A stretch of 29,478 nucleotides of DNA. It comes from CAYOEZ01 sp964402955. Its GTDB lineage: Bacteria; Chloroflexota; DTOL01; DAOUCN01. The DNA lies in assembly GCA_964402955.1 (NCBI GenBank), contig CAYOEZ010000029.1, positions 1 to 29,478 on the forward strand, read 5' to 3'. This document shows positions 15,594-24,252 of this stretch, in pieces (positions within the stretch are counted from its first letter, which is position 1; every line of letters begins with the position of its first letter). Position numbers and translations under genes: made by a program. The notes under the pieces were generated by a model. That model did no database searches. It was not told where the DNA came from and saw only the letters and a list, made by a program, of their open reading frames with translations.

Positions 15594-16725
15594 CTACGGA
15601 CGCGCCAGAGCCTTGCTGTAGAAGCGAAGGTAGTCGAGCGTGTGCGCCATCCAGTAGGTATAGTCGTGTACGCCCTGATTGACTTGCCAGATGTGGGGCA
15701 CGCCCCTTTGAGCCAGCGCATTGTGCAACTCATTGTTGCGCGCCAACCAGATATCTTGCTCAGTAATGTCAATCCATATTTGCAGCTTGTTCAGGCCGGC
15801 AGCCGTGCGAGCCAGCGCAACCGGGTCGTTGCGGCGGAACTCTTGCCCCACACCGAGAATCGGCTGCGATCCGTCATCAGAACGCAGGCTGGCGCTGTGC
15901 GCTCCTGCGCTGTTGAAAACCTCAGGGTGCTGGAAGGTGAGGCTAAGTGCGCCCCATCCCCCCATCGACACGCCGCCAACGGCGCGGGCCTGCGCTGTGC
16001 GGATCGTCCGGTACACGGCATCGATGTGATTGACCACGTCTTTCCATATGTACTCGCCCCAGCGCGGCCCGTTGCCGGCGTTGTCCGTCCAGTAGCCCGT
16101 GTCGCCCTGGGGGAAGACAATGATCAATGGACGGCACGCTGCCGTTGCGGATCTCCCGATCCGCGACATCGATGAACCCGTAACCTGGCCACTCGTCGCG
16201 ATGACTTCCGCCCCCATGCAGCATGTAGAGAACAGAATAGCTTTGACCTCCCTTGTCATAGTTGGGAGGGAGGTAGATGTCGTAGGGCATGGTGCGGTCC
16301 AGAGCGGCGCTATAGAACAATCGCTCGATGAGCACGCCTTGAATGCCGTTGTTGTAGCGGCTCAGGCGTTGCACGGCCTCCTGTGTGCTCGGCTGCCACA
16401 AGGGCGCGGGTGTTGCGGTCGGGGGACGCGGCGTCGCTGTGTGCGTCGCCGTCGGTGTGGGCGGAACCTGCGTTGCGCTGGCTGTTGAACTGGCGGTCTG
16501 TGTCGATGTGGGGATAGGCGTCTGCGACGCCGTTGGCGTTGCGATGGGCGTCGTCGATGCAATCGGCGTCGCCGGGACGGACGGAGTTACGGCCGCCACG
16601 GTCGCGACAGGCAAAGGCGTCGCCGGGTCTACAGCGCGCGTCTGAGTTGCTGCCGGCGCACACGCAGCAACGGGGAGTAGAGAGAGGACGGCAAGAACGC
16701 AGCACACGACCACTCGACGTCCCAT
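15594..16725 (-). pseudogene. Secreted lipoprotein esterase (esterase D/Fes-like fold), frameshifted
   Basis: Two overlapping frames together encode one protein homologous to the esterase part of the neighbouring 786-residue fusion. From the ATG at 16725 the first frame gives a lipoprotein signal (MGRRVVVCCVLAVLSLLPVAAC, with lipobox VAAC), a Thr/Pro-rich linker of about 75 residues, then the esterase start WQPSTQEAVQRLSRY through YMLHGGGSHRDEW to about NGSVP. The match then jumps to another frame, which continues PLIIVFPQGDTGYW to the stop at 15594. Alignment with the paralogue fits exactly if one base near 16131 is removed, so a single-base insertion or a sequencing error is indicated. The downstream frame holds the nucleophile elbow GGVSMGGWG and the catalytic His in GVHDYTYW. 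If the shift is real the product lacks its active site. No slippery heptamer is seen. Confidence 0.8.
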
Positions 16726-16780
16726 ATCTGAGATGTCACCGTACAGGCGAGCGACGGGGGAGCAGTTGGCTGGCATGAGG

Positions 16781-19141
16781 TTATTGCCGCACCAGAGCAT
16801 TGGCGTAGAAGCGCAAGTAGTCGACAACGTACTTCATCCAGTACGTATAGTCGTGGCCGCCCGGCTTCACCTGCCAGATATGGGGGATCCCCCTCGCCGT
16901 CAGCTTGTCGTGTAGCTCCAGACTACGATCCAACCAGGGGTCATCCTGCCCGGCGTCAATGTAGATCTGCAGCCGCTCAAGTCCAGATACCGTCCCGGCA
17001 AGAGAGATGGGATCCTTTTGTTTGTACTCGTCGCCGCTTCCCAGGAGCGGGAGGGTACCGTCATCCGGCCGCAGGCTCGAGCTATGCGCGCCAACGACGC
17101 CGAAGACGTTGAGATGCAGGAAAGCATTGGTCAGGGCGCCAAGACCACCCATCGACAGGCCGCCGATCGCCCGCGACTGCGCCATGCGCAATGTGCGATA
17201 CGTGTTGTCGATATGCCTGACGAGATCGCGGTACACATATTGCCCCCAGCGCGGCCCGTCGTTGGCGTTGTCCACCCAATAGCCTGTGTCTCCCTGGGGG
17301 AGAACGATGATCATCGGCTGGAGATTGCCGTTATTAACCTCGCGATCGGCGACCTCAACCAGACCATAAGCCAACCACTCATCACGATGAGCGCTGCCGC
17401 CGTGGAGCATAAACAAGACCGGATAGCGCCGGTTGGCCACATCATAATCAGGGGGCAGATAGATATTGTAGGGCATGTCACGATCAAGCTCCGCGCTATA
17501 GAACCAGCGCTCCACCAGCATGCCGCGGATGCCCGGAGTGTAGCGACTGAGACGCGTGGCGGCGTCGCCCGTGCTCGACTGCCACGGCGACGCCCCGGTC
17601 ACAGTCTGTGGTAGAGGAGTAGGCGTTGGCAGCAGCACAGGGGCAGCCGGAATGCTACCCTTGACGATAGGCGTTCCAAAACGGCTCGGGACGCGATCCT
17701 GAGTCAGGCTGGCTGCCGCGGCCGCCTGGACATCTATCCCCGGGACGGCAGGAGACGGATCCGCGAACATAATGACCAGCGCCAGCACGGCAAAGAGCAC
17801 AGGCGACGCATACCACAGGCGCAGTGTCCTCGGTTGAGGCGCCAGGAATTGGCGACGAACGAGCAGCCAGATCAGCAGCACAGCGCCTATCTGCAAGAGT
17901 GCATTGAACCGACCCAGGCCAGTCGCTGGCAAGTTCAACGGCGTCAGAAGAAAAGCGATCACGCCGACGAGCGCCACGTGGGCCGTATAGGCGTAGAGTG
18001 CATGTTGGCCCAGCGGCAAAAACAGCCACCCCACAAGCTTCTTCAGAGCAGCCCAGAAGTGCGTCGCCAGCATGAACAGAAATGTGAATGTCACGATGGA
18101 GGCGATGATTCGCCCCGGGCGCAGTGCAACTTTCGAGAAGAAGTTGTCCTGCAACCAGGCGCGCACGCCATGATCAACGACGCTTGTACCGGCTGCACTG
18201 ACGGGCATCAGCCCGGCAGGCGTCTCGATCGCGACAAACGCCACGATGAGAAGCGCCATGGCAATGCCGCTCACGACGAGCGCAATACGCGTCTCGCGGC
18301 AGCCCAGCGCGGGGATGCGATCCTGGCGGTAGCCCAGCACAAGCCCGCCAAAGAACAGAAGCTGCCATGCCGAGAAGTCGAACAAATAGTTGCCGGCAAT
18401 CGGCCAGGGCAGCGAGGCGTACTCGGGGAAGACCTGGAACAGACCCCAGATCGCCAACGAACCGCCCAGGACTGGCCAGGCGTAGCCGCGCGCCAGCATC
18501 ACAAAGGCAAGCGGAGCGACGATAAACAGCACCGTATAGAGCAGCATGACATCCACCAGATAGTAGGTGCGGTGCATGGTCAGGATGCTGACAACCACTT
18601 TGAGCGGGTTGGAGAGGTCGACACCCTGCGCCCAGGGCAAATAGAGTAGCTCCGACAGGGGAAGAAAGAGCAAGGTCATGCCAACCGTCAGGAGAAACAA
18701 GGTAAAGGCCCGGGTCAAGATCTTCTGCAAGGCGCCCATGTCATCGCGCGCGATCATGCGCCGGTAGACCAGCCCGGCCACAAGACCAGATGTGAGAATG
18801 AACCCTTCGGCGGCCGAGGTGTAGAAACGGTTGCCCCCGGTCAAGAGGTAGAGAGGAGACTGGCCGCGCACATGATCAACGATCATAGCGACGACAAAGA
18901 ACCCACGCAGCAGATCGATGCGCAGGTCGCGCCCGGTCGACGTCAGATACTCGGGTAGCGCGAAGTCGGGATCGTCGATGACGCCAGCCCTGGTCAGGAT
19001 ACGCCTGGTCCCGCCGCCGGGCGGCATGGTGACGTCTTCGCGGCATTCTTCCCACAACAACTCGGACGCCGCCGCGTCAGCCGGGCCGGGCTGAGCTTTT
19101 GGTGGGGGTTCAGTCTTGGGAGCAGTGTGCTCGGATCTCAT
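16781..19141 (-). CDS. OpgC-like membrane acyltransferase fused to an esterase domain
   Basis: A 786-residue fusion. Residues about 65-460 form a multispanning OpgC-type domain: DLRIDLLRGFFVVAMIVDH and SAAEGFILTSGLVAGLVYRR are the usual opening motifs of this family, which O-acylates periplasmic glucans. A linker of roughly 70 residues follows. The C-terminal 250 residues are an esterase D/antigen-85/Fes-like alpha/beta hydrolase with FMLHGGSAHRDEW, the elbow GLSMGG (S663), a probable acid in YIDAG (D729) and GGHDYTYW (H763). The N-terminal ~55 residues are polar and cytoplasmic. The ATG at 19141 has GAGGTG five bases upstream and a good promoter lies about 140 bp upstream. The esterase part is outside the membrane if the topology follows OpgC. 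The esterase lipoprotein copy follows after 55 bp. Confidence 0.87.
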   Translation of the reverse strand: MRSEHTAPKTEPPPKAQPGPADAAASELLWEECREDVTMPPGGGTRRILTRAGVIDDPDFALPEYLTSTGRDLRIDLLRGFFVVAMIVDHVRGQSPLYLLTGGNRFYTSAAEGFILTSGLVAGLVYRRMIARDDMGALQKILTRAFTLFLLTVGMTLLFLPLSELLYLPWAQGVDLSNPLKVVVSILTMHRTYYLVDVMLLYTVLFIVAPLAFVMLARGYAWPVLGGSLAIWGLFQVFPEYASLPWPIAGNYLFDFSAWQLLFFGGLVLGYRQDRIPALGCRETRIALVVSGIAMALLIVAFVAIETPAGLMPVSAAGTSVVDHGVRAWLQDNFFSKVALRPGRIIASIVTFTFLFMLATHFWAALKKLVGWLFLPLGQHALYAYTAHVALVGVIAFLLTPLNLPATGLGRFNALLQIGAVLLIWLLVRRQFLAPQPRTLRLWYASPVLFAVLALVIMFADPSPAVPGIDVQAAAAASLTQDRVPSRFGTPIVKGSIPAAPVLLPTPTPLPQTVTGASPWQSSTGDAATRLSRYTPGIRGMLVERWFYSAELDRDMPYNIYLPPDYDVANRRYPVLFMLHGGSAHRDEWLAYGLVEVADREVNNGNLQPMIIVLPQGDTGYWVDNANDGPRWGQYVYRDLVRHIDNTYRTLRMAQSRAIGGLSMGGLGALTNAFLHLNVFGVVGAHSSSLRPDDGTLPLLGSGDEYKQKDPISLAGTVSGLERLQIYIDAGQDDPWLDRSLELHDKLTARGIPHIWQVKPGGHDYTYWMKYVVDYLRFYANALVRQ

Positions 19142-19277
19142 TCAATCACCTCGTTCACCCACTGCATCCGATAGAGATGGGGAGCAAGGGCGTCACCGGA
19201 TGGGTCTGCGCTGGAGGCTGACCTGTAACCGCCATGTCAGAGGGACACAAATTGTCACAACAAGCGGCAGCATCACG

Positions 19278-19307
19278 ATTATAGCATAGCGCAGTATCGG
19301 TTGTCCA
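19278..19307 (-). promoter_or_regulatory. Promoter of the acyltransferase-esterase genes
   Basis: On the minus strand TGGACA (19302-19307) is followed by 18 bp and TATAAT (19278-19283), with TGC before it as an extended -10. The wording matches the promoter at 3294-3321 closely, and the gene start at 19141 is about 140 bp downstream. Confidence 0.65.
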
Positions 19308-19323
19308 GCACGATATTCTCCGC

Positions 19324-19787
19324 GACAGGGCTTGTGCAAAGTCGCCCGTCTGAGCGTAGGGGCAGTCTGAGACCTGCCTTCCCACGACCACACGGGGCAG
19401 GCGGGCAGGTTTCAGACCTGCCCCATACGCATCAAGCTAAGGACCCGAACACATCGCCTTTCGCCCCCCACCCCCAATTCTGGGGGAGACGCCGCGTACA
19501 AACGGAAGGACGCAGTGCAACGGCGGCGAACGGAGCGGCCACAGCGCCTTGCGGATGCTGTTTCCCCCAAAGTTGGGGGGCAGGGGGGGCAATCCATGCG
19601 CCGCCACTCACTCAACTCAGCCCAATGGGCAAACACTGGGCCTGTAGAGGTTCACGACAAGCGCGACATGCCCCGCCACACGTTCGCCACGCTGATCAAT
19701 TGGTCTTAGCTTGATACGCATGGGCAGGTCTCAGACCTGCTCCTACGGATCGTTGCGCCTATTCGTGGACTTTGCACAGGCCTTGTC
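19324..19787. repeat. Composite element of nested inverted repeats in a gene-free gap
   Basis: Outer arms GACAGGGCTTGTGCAAAGTC (19324-19343) and 19768-19787 match in 18 of 20 inverted positions. Further inward, 19415-19445 pairs with 19702-19730 with about four differences, and three palindromes of the GGCAGGTCTCAGACCTGCC type lie at 19361-19378, 19403-19423 and 19722-19740. A second layer in the centre pairs the C-rich block at 19464-19490 with 19560-19589; each forms its own small stem (CCCCCA/TGGGGG and CCCCCAA/TTGGGGG). No transposase frame is present. The order suggests several repeats inserted into one another or a MITE-like unit. The rest of 19142-19958 contains only the promoter described and the ribosome site of the next gene. 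Confidence 0.65.
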
Positions 19788-19958
19788 TGCGCTAAGGTCC
19801 AGCAGAGAATCCTCATCATAGTCCAATCTGCGCTTAACATCTCTCTAATCTCCATGGCGCATTATACACTCACAGTCTAACGACAGAATAGACCGCGATA
19901 CTGGCCCGTCAGGGTCTATCGCTCTTTGAAGCATTTGAAGCATAAGGAGTACGCCAAC

Positions 19959-21209
19959 ATGAAGAAGAATTCAATCTTGCTGAGCCTGGTGCTCGCTCTG
20001 GTCCTGGCTGGCTGTAGTCTTGCAACGCCATCCGCCAAGGCTCCGCTCGCCACACTGGCGCCGGCATCGACAGTAGGCCCCGCTCAGACAAGCTATGCGC
20101 CCGCAGCGCCGGCCACGACGTCGACGCTCGATGCGCCGGTCGCCGCCAATGGCACAGTAGCAGCGCTGCAAGAAGCATTCCAGAACGTCTACACCAATGT
20201 GAACCCATCTGTTGTCGCGATCAACGTCGTCTCACGTGCGACAGTGCCGTTCGGACGTGGCAGCAGCCCGCAGATGCAGCAAGGGCTCGGCTCTGGTTTC
20301 GTCTGGGACACGAATGGCAACATTGTCACCAACAACCATGTGATCGATGGCGCAGACCAGATCACGGTGGTCTTCTATGATGGTACGGAGGCCCCGGCCA
20401 AGCTTGTGGCCGCCGACTCGCAGAGCGACCTGGCCGTTGTCAAAGTTGACGTCGCAGCCAGCCTACTCAAGCCCGTGCGCATGGGCGATTCGACCAAGGT
20501 GAAAGTGGGCCAGTTCAGTATCGCCATCGGCAACCCGTATGGTGAGCAGAATACTATGACCACCGGCATCATCAGCGCCCTGGGCCGCTTCCTGCCTAGC
20601 GATCTCAATGCACAAGGCCCATCCTATCAGATTCCCGACATGCTGCAGACAGACGCCCCCATCAACCCGGGCAACTCTGGCGGCGTGCTCCTGGATATTG
20701 ACGGAAACGTGCTCGGCGTGACGTCGGCAATCGAGTCGGCGGCGGGGTCAAGCGCTGGTATTGGCTTCGCCATCCCGGCGGAAATTGTGAACAAGGTTAT
20801 CCCTGCCCTGATTAGCACTGGTAAGTATGACCATCCATACCTTGGACTCAGCGGCGCTGACCTGACGCCAGCGCTGGCGACAGCCATGAATCTCGACGCC
20901 AAGCAGCGCGGCGCTCTCATCGCCACTGTAAGCAGCGGCGGCCCTGCGGCAACAGCCGGCGTTGTGGGCTCGACCACAACGGCGACCGTGAACGGGCAGC
21001 AAACCACCGTTGGCGGCGATGTGATTGTCGCCATCGACGGGCAGCAGGTCAAAACCTTCAACGACGTTGTTTCTTACCTGGCGGTTTCAACCAAGGTCGG
21101 TCAGAAAGTGACTCTCACCATGCTGCGCGATGGCAAGCAGGTCAGTGTCACGGTGACGCTGGGCGCACGGCCAACCACGCCGGCAGCCAGCAGCAACCCG
21201 ACGCCGTAG
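19959..21209 (+). CDS. HtrA/DegP-type serine protease lipoprotein with PDZ domain
   Basis: A 416-residue trypsin-fold protease of the HtrA family, which degrades or refolds damaged envelope proteins. The N-terminus MKKNSILLSLVLALVLAGC is a lipoprotein signal with lipobox LAGC (C19), followed by a low-complexity Ala/Thr/Pro linker to about residue 60. The triad is H127 in TNNHVIDG, D157 in DSQSDLAVVKVD and S240 in NPGNSGG. One PDZ domain occupies about 310-405, shortened relative to DegP, which has two; this layout matches DegS/HhoA-like proteins. The start at 19959 has AAGGAG nine bases upstream, and an in-frame ATG at 19926 lacks a signal peptide. It is a single-gene unit, since a terminator follows at 21338. 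A nested repeat element lies upstream. Confidence 0.93.
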   Translation: MKKNSILLSLVLALVLAGCSLATPSAKAPLATLAPASTVGPAQTSYAPAAPATTSTLDAPVAANGTVAALQEAFQNVYTNVNPSVVAINVVSRATVPFGRGSSPQMQQGLGSGFVWDTNGNIVTNNHVIDGADQITVVFYDGTEAPAKLVAADSQSDLAVVKVDVAASLLKPVRMGDSTKVKVGQFSIAIGNPYGEQNTMTTGIISALGRFLPSDLNAQGPSYQIPDMLQTDAPINPGNSGGVLLDIDGNVLGVTSAIESAAGSSAGIGFAIPAEIVNKVIPALISTGKYDHPYLGLSGADLTPALATAMNLDAKQRGALIATVSSGGPAATAGVVGSTTTATVNGQQTTVGGDVIVAIDGQQVKTFNDVVSYLAVSTKVGQKVTLTMLRDGKQVSVTVTLGARPTTPAASSNPTP

Positions 21210-21337
21210 CAGCGCTATCCCTACGGCACCAATCCAAACCAGATTGACCCGAACACGAACGGAATGACCTTGAGCTAGACCAATGGCGGCGCTCCAGCCG
21301 GAAGCGGTAGCAGGACCAGCGCCACAGCAGAAACACG

Positions 21338-21400
21338 CTCGCCCCGCTCCGATCTGCCAGAAAACCAGCGCAGATCAGAGTGGGGCGAGTCTTCTTGTTC
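21338..21400 (+). terminator. Rho-independent terminator after the HtrA gene
   Basis: CTCGCCCCGCTCCGATCTGC (21338-21357) pairs with 21370-21389 over 20 positions, with one G-U pair and one mismatch, around a 12-base loop. It is followed by the T-rich TCTTCTTGTTCTCT. The stem could also end the converging heparinase transcript, which stops 30 bp away. The remaining 21210-21337 shows no gene. Confidence 0.75.
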
Positions 21401-21418
21401 TCTCGTGGCCCAACGGGG

Positions 21419-23983
21419 CTACGGCTTCTTCGCCAGCATGTTACGGCCCTCGACGACCACTGTCACCGCGGCGACGGCCATCACCTGCAGCTCCGGCAGC
21501 CGCCGCACCAACAGCGCTCTGCCCTCGAACGAGATACCGCCAACCGAGACTGATCCGGCCCCCTCCTCGCAGAGCACAAACGTGTCGTCGACAGCAGCGC
21601 CCCGTATGCGGAAGGCCGTCGTCTTGGCATCGGCCAGCAGGCGCGTGACGGCGGGGTATTGGCTCTCACCAGGCGGCAGCGGGAACAGGACAGCATCGAG
21701 GCGGGCAGGCAGGGATTTCTCGCACTGCACCGTCACGTCCCAGGCCGGGAACTCGCCCCAGACGCCATACCAGCCCACAGCCGGCGACGTTTGCCCTTTC
21801 TCCTTGCGCACATCTAGTCCACCCGTATCAACCGGCAGGATGGCCAGGTTGCCCAGGCCTTCATCACGCGTCACGATCGCCGCGGGCGACACCGACACCT
21901 CGCCCGCCTGCAAGGGAACAGCCGTACCCGGCGCGTAAATGGGAGCGATGTGGAAAACCTGCTCCAGTGTGTGGCTGTTCTTGCCTCTGATCAGGTCGCA
22001 CAGAATCCAGTAGCCGGGCTTGACGTAGAAGATCGCCCTGCGCTGCGAGATGCTCTTGTCGACCTGGGCGGCGTCGCCGCGGTCTGGATAGGGATCGGCG
22101 GCGAAGCCCTCCAGGTACTCGCTGCTCACGAAGTCAAACCCCGGCTCGCTCACCCACTCGTTCTTGCCTGTAGTCGAGAAGCGTGCGCCGAAATCGAAGC
22201 GTCGCGCCTGGCCCCGCCCATCCACCATGACGATATTGTGCGCCCGCGATGACTTGAAGTAGTGCGTCAACTCGGTCGGCGAATACGAATAGATATTGGG
22301 GTCGCCGATCAGCAGGCGACCATGGGCGTAGGCGGTGAAGGTCAGCTTGTCCTCATGCTGGTGCGATGCGCCCCAGGCCGCGCCGTCAAAGAAGAGGAAC
22401 TGCCCATCTTCTCCCCAGCGATCACGCATTGCATAGTATTGGGCCGACGGCCAGGCGTGTGAGGCCTCGGGCGCCCGGCCTTCCTTGCCGTACGTACCGC
22501 CCCAGCGCAGATCGGCGCGGTCAAAGACGTCAGCGGCGAATCGCAGCGTCGGCGCAGGATCGATCGGCTGGGCGCTGCAATCATTGAACATGGGCAGCAT
22601 GTGATTGGGCTGCGCGGCGAAGAGATACATCTCATGCGCTTTTTCGGCCAACGTGACAAAGTCTTTGGGCAGATTCACACCCCGCGCCCGCGCCGCCTGC
22701 ACGACAGAGAAGAGCGCATTGGTGGGGAACATATGATAGCCGTGGCTCAGCTCGAATTGGAACCCGTCATCATAGTAAGCGAAGCTATTGATCCACTTCA
22801 GCCGGCGCAACGCCACGCGCAGGTAGGCGTCTGCATCCTTAAGCTCAGGCGAGTAGAGCGCCGCCACGGCCATGCCTGACGCCTCAACCTGATACCAGTT
22901 GTTGGGGCCGCCACAGAAGGCCATCAGGTAGCGCATGTGCTCGAGGCGCGAGCGCGCCAGCATGCTGTGCAGGGCAGGATCGAATGCATCCGTCAGTCCC
23001 AGGTAGCCGACGGTATCAATCCACACTCGCCACTGCCGGCTGCCCACTTCCAGCGTGCGCCAGGGGCCTGTGATCTGACGGTAATTGGGAATCGGGCACT
23101 GGCGGTAAAATGACCAGAGCAAGCTCGCTGCATGGCGGGCATACGTCTGGTCTCCCGTCTTAACATAGGCCGCAGCAAGATTGGAGATGGAGCGCTGGCT
23201 GTTCAGACTAACGGTTGACTCTTTGTCGTCAAACAGGCGTAAATACCAGTCGATGTCCGTACCGAATTGATGGCGCACCAGCATATGCGCTCGCAGTGTG
23301 AGCAGATTGTGGCACGTCTCATCCGCCTCCTGCATGTCCGGCTGCAGCAGGTACTCAGGCGAGCGCGCGGCCTGCTGCCAGGAGCGCGCCCGCACCAGAG
23401 CGCCGACGCTCTCAGGCGGAACCGGCCGCGTCATGTGCGCCGGATACTGCGCTTCTGACGCGTGCAACGTCTCCGCGCGTGAGTGGTCCAACAGTCGCCC
23501 CCACACGCGTTCACGCAGTGTGATCAGGTCGGCCAGAATGGGCAGGGCAAGCTCATCAGCGACGCGACACACCGCCAGTAGACAGTCGGCGGCGATGTGG
23601 TCCTCGATCGCCGCTTTGCGTGCGTGCAACTCGGTCGCCAGGCGTGCGCAGCCGGTGATGCGCCAGATATGGGCCTCGGCGTGGCGTCCTTCGCACAGGT
23701 AGCCGCACAGGGCCAGCGCCGTTCCGTTCAGAAGCACAGCATCGGGGAATTGTTGCGACCAGTCGCCGGCTGTATAGAACGCCAGCAGGTAATCGGCCAT
23801 CGCAAACAGCAGCGGCCCTGGTTGCTCGCCGGCGACAATCAGCCCCAGCGCACGGCGCGCCGCTCCATCCATCGCCCATCTATCTTCTGACTTCCAGGGC
23901 AGTAACTCCGGCGGTATGTCCGCGCTCGCCGGCCGCGCGTACGCACTTAAGGGATGCAGAATCCCGGCCAATGTCTTGTCCAT
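21419..23983 (-). CDS. Heparinase II/III-like polysaccharide lyase
   Basis: About 854 residues, long for the family. The N-terminal ~420 residues are helical, (alpha/alpha)n-toroid-like (for example MRYLMAFCGGPNNWYQVEASG and FAYYDDGFQFELSHGYHMFPTNAL). The C-terminal half is the heparinase II/III beta-sandwich domain with GAAWGASHQHEDKLTFTAYAHGRLLIGDPN and FKSSRAHNIVMVDGRGQ. Family members cleave uronic-acid glycosidic bonds by beta-elimination, leaving an unsaturated sugar that GH88 enzymes then attack; catalytic Tyr/His residues are plausible in NWYQVE, ELSHGYHMF and HQHED but were not proved. No signal peptide is visible, so a cytoplasmic oligosaccharide lyase is likely. The ATG at 23983 has GGGGAGG seven bases upstream. 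It is the last gene of the SIS-DapA-PfkB series. Substrate (heparinoid, alginate or other) is unresolved. Confidence 0.85.
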   Translation of the reverse strand: MDKTLAGILHPLSAYARPASADIPPELLPWKSEDRWAMDGAARRALGLIVAGEQPGPLLFAMADYLLAFYTAGDWSQQFPDAVLLNGTALALCGYLCEGRHAEAHIWRITGCARLATELHARKAAIEDHIAADCLLAVCRVADELALPILADLITLRERVWGRLLDHSRAETLHASEAQYPAHMTRPVPPESVGALVRARSWQQAARSPEYLLQPDMQEADETCHNLLTLRAHMLVRHQFGTDIDWYLRLFDDKESTVSLNSQRSISNLAAAYVKTGDQTYARHAASLLWSFYRQCPIPNYRQITGPWRTLEVGSRQWRVWIDTVGYLGLTDAFDPALHSMLARSRLEHMRYLMAFCGGPNNWYQVEASGMAVAALYSPELKDADAYLRVALRRLKWINSFAYYDDGFQFELSHGYHMFPTNALFSVVQAARARGVNLPKDFVTLAEKAHEMYLFAAQPNHMLPMFNDCSAQPIDPAPTLRFAADVFDRADLRWGGTYGKEGRAPEASHAWPSAQYYAMRDRWGEDGQFLFFDGAAWGASHQHEDKLTFTAYAHGRLLIGDPNIYSYSPTELTHYFKSSRAHNIVMVDGRGQARRFDFGARFSTTGKNEWVSEPGFDFVSSEYLEGFAADPYPDRGDAAQVDKSISQRRAIFYVKPGYWILCDLIRGKNSHTLEQVFHIAPIYAPGTAVPLQAGEVSVSPAAIVTRDEGLGNLAILPVDTGGLDVRKEKGQTSPAVGWYGVWGEFPAWDVTVQCEKSLPARLDAVLFPLPPGESQYPAVTRLLADAKTTAFRIRGAAVDDTFVLCEEGAGSVSVGGISFEGRALLVRRLPELQVMAVAAVTVVVEGRNMLAKKP

Positions 23984-24021
23984 CAAGGTTCCTCCCCATT
24001 GCAGATCTCTGGCGACGCTGA

Positions 24022-24252
24022 CGCCAGGCTGAAGCCATGCGCTACAACCACGAAGCCCTACAGGCTATGGTATGACGTGCGCCGATTTCAGGCCACCGAT
24101 TCAGCCCGGCAGGGCTTTGTCTCTGTAGCGCACGGCTTCAGCCTGGCGCATGGCCGTCGCGGGAACAGCGAACCACTACGGCCACATCAGATGACACCGA
24201 TTCAGCCCGGCAGGGCTTTGTCTCTGTAGCGCATGGCTTCAGCCTGGCGCAT
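24022..24252. repeat. Three copies of a dispersed repeat, one inverted, running into the PfkB gene
   Basis: Two direct copies of about 58 bp lie at 24094-24151 and 24195-24252 and differ at one position (gcacgg/gcatgg). They contain TTCAGCCCGGCAGGGCTTTG and end in GGCTTCAGCCTGGCGCAT. A third, shorter and more divergent copy is inverted at 24022-24066. The last copy overlaps the end of the PfkB gene (24239-24252), so it supplies that gene's final codons and its TGA. The whole 255-bp gap between the kinase and the lyase gene is made of this material, with no gene in it. Confidence 0.85.

Noticed and set aside
16120..16145. Programmed ribosomal frameshifting at the esterase break
   Set aside because: No slippery heptamer or downstream pseudoknot is evident; a plain indel or sequencing error is simpler.
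16385..16650. Low-complexity plus-strand frame rich in Val/Gly
   Set aside because: It is the antisense of the Thr/Pro-rich linker of the lipoprotein esterase.
19861..19868. Promoter -10 (ATTATACA) for the HtrA gene
   Set aside because: No -35 at suitable spacing; the nearest TTAACA is more than 20 bp away.
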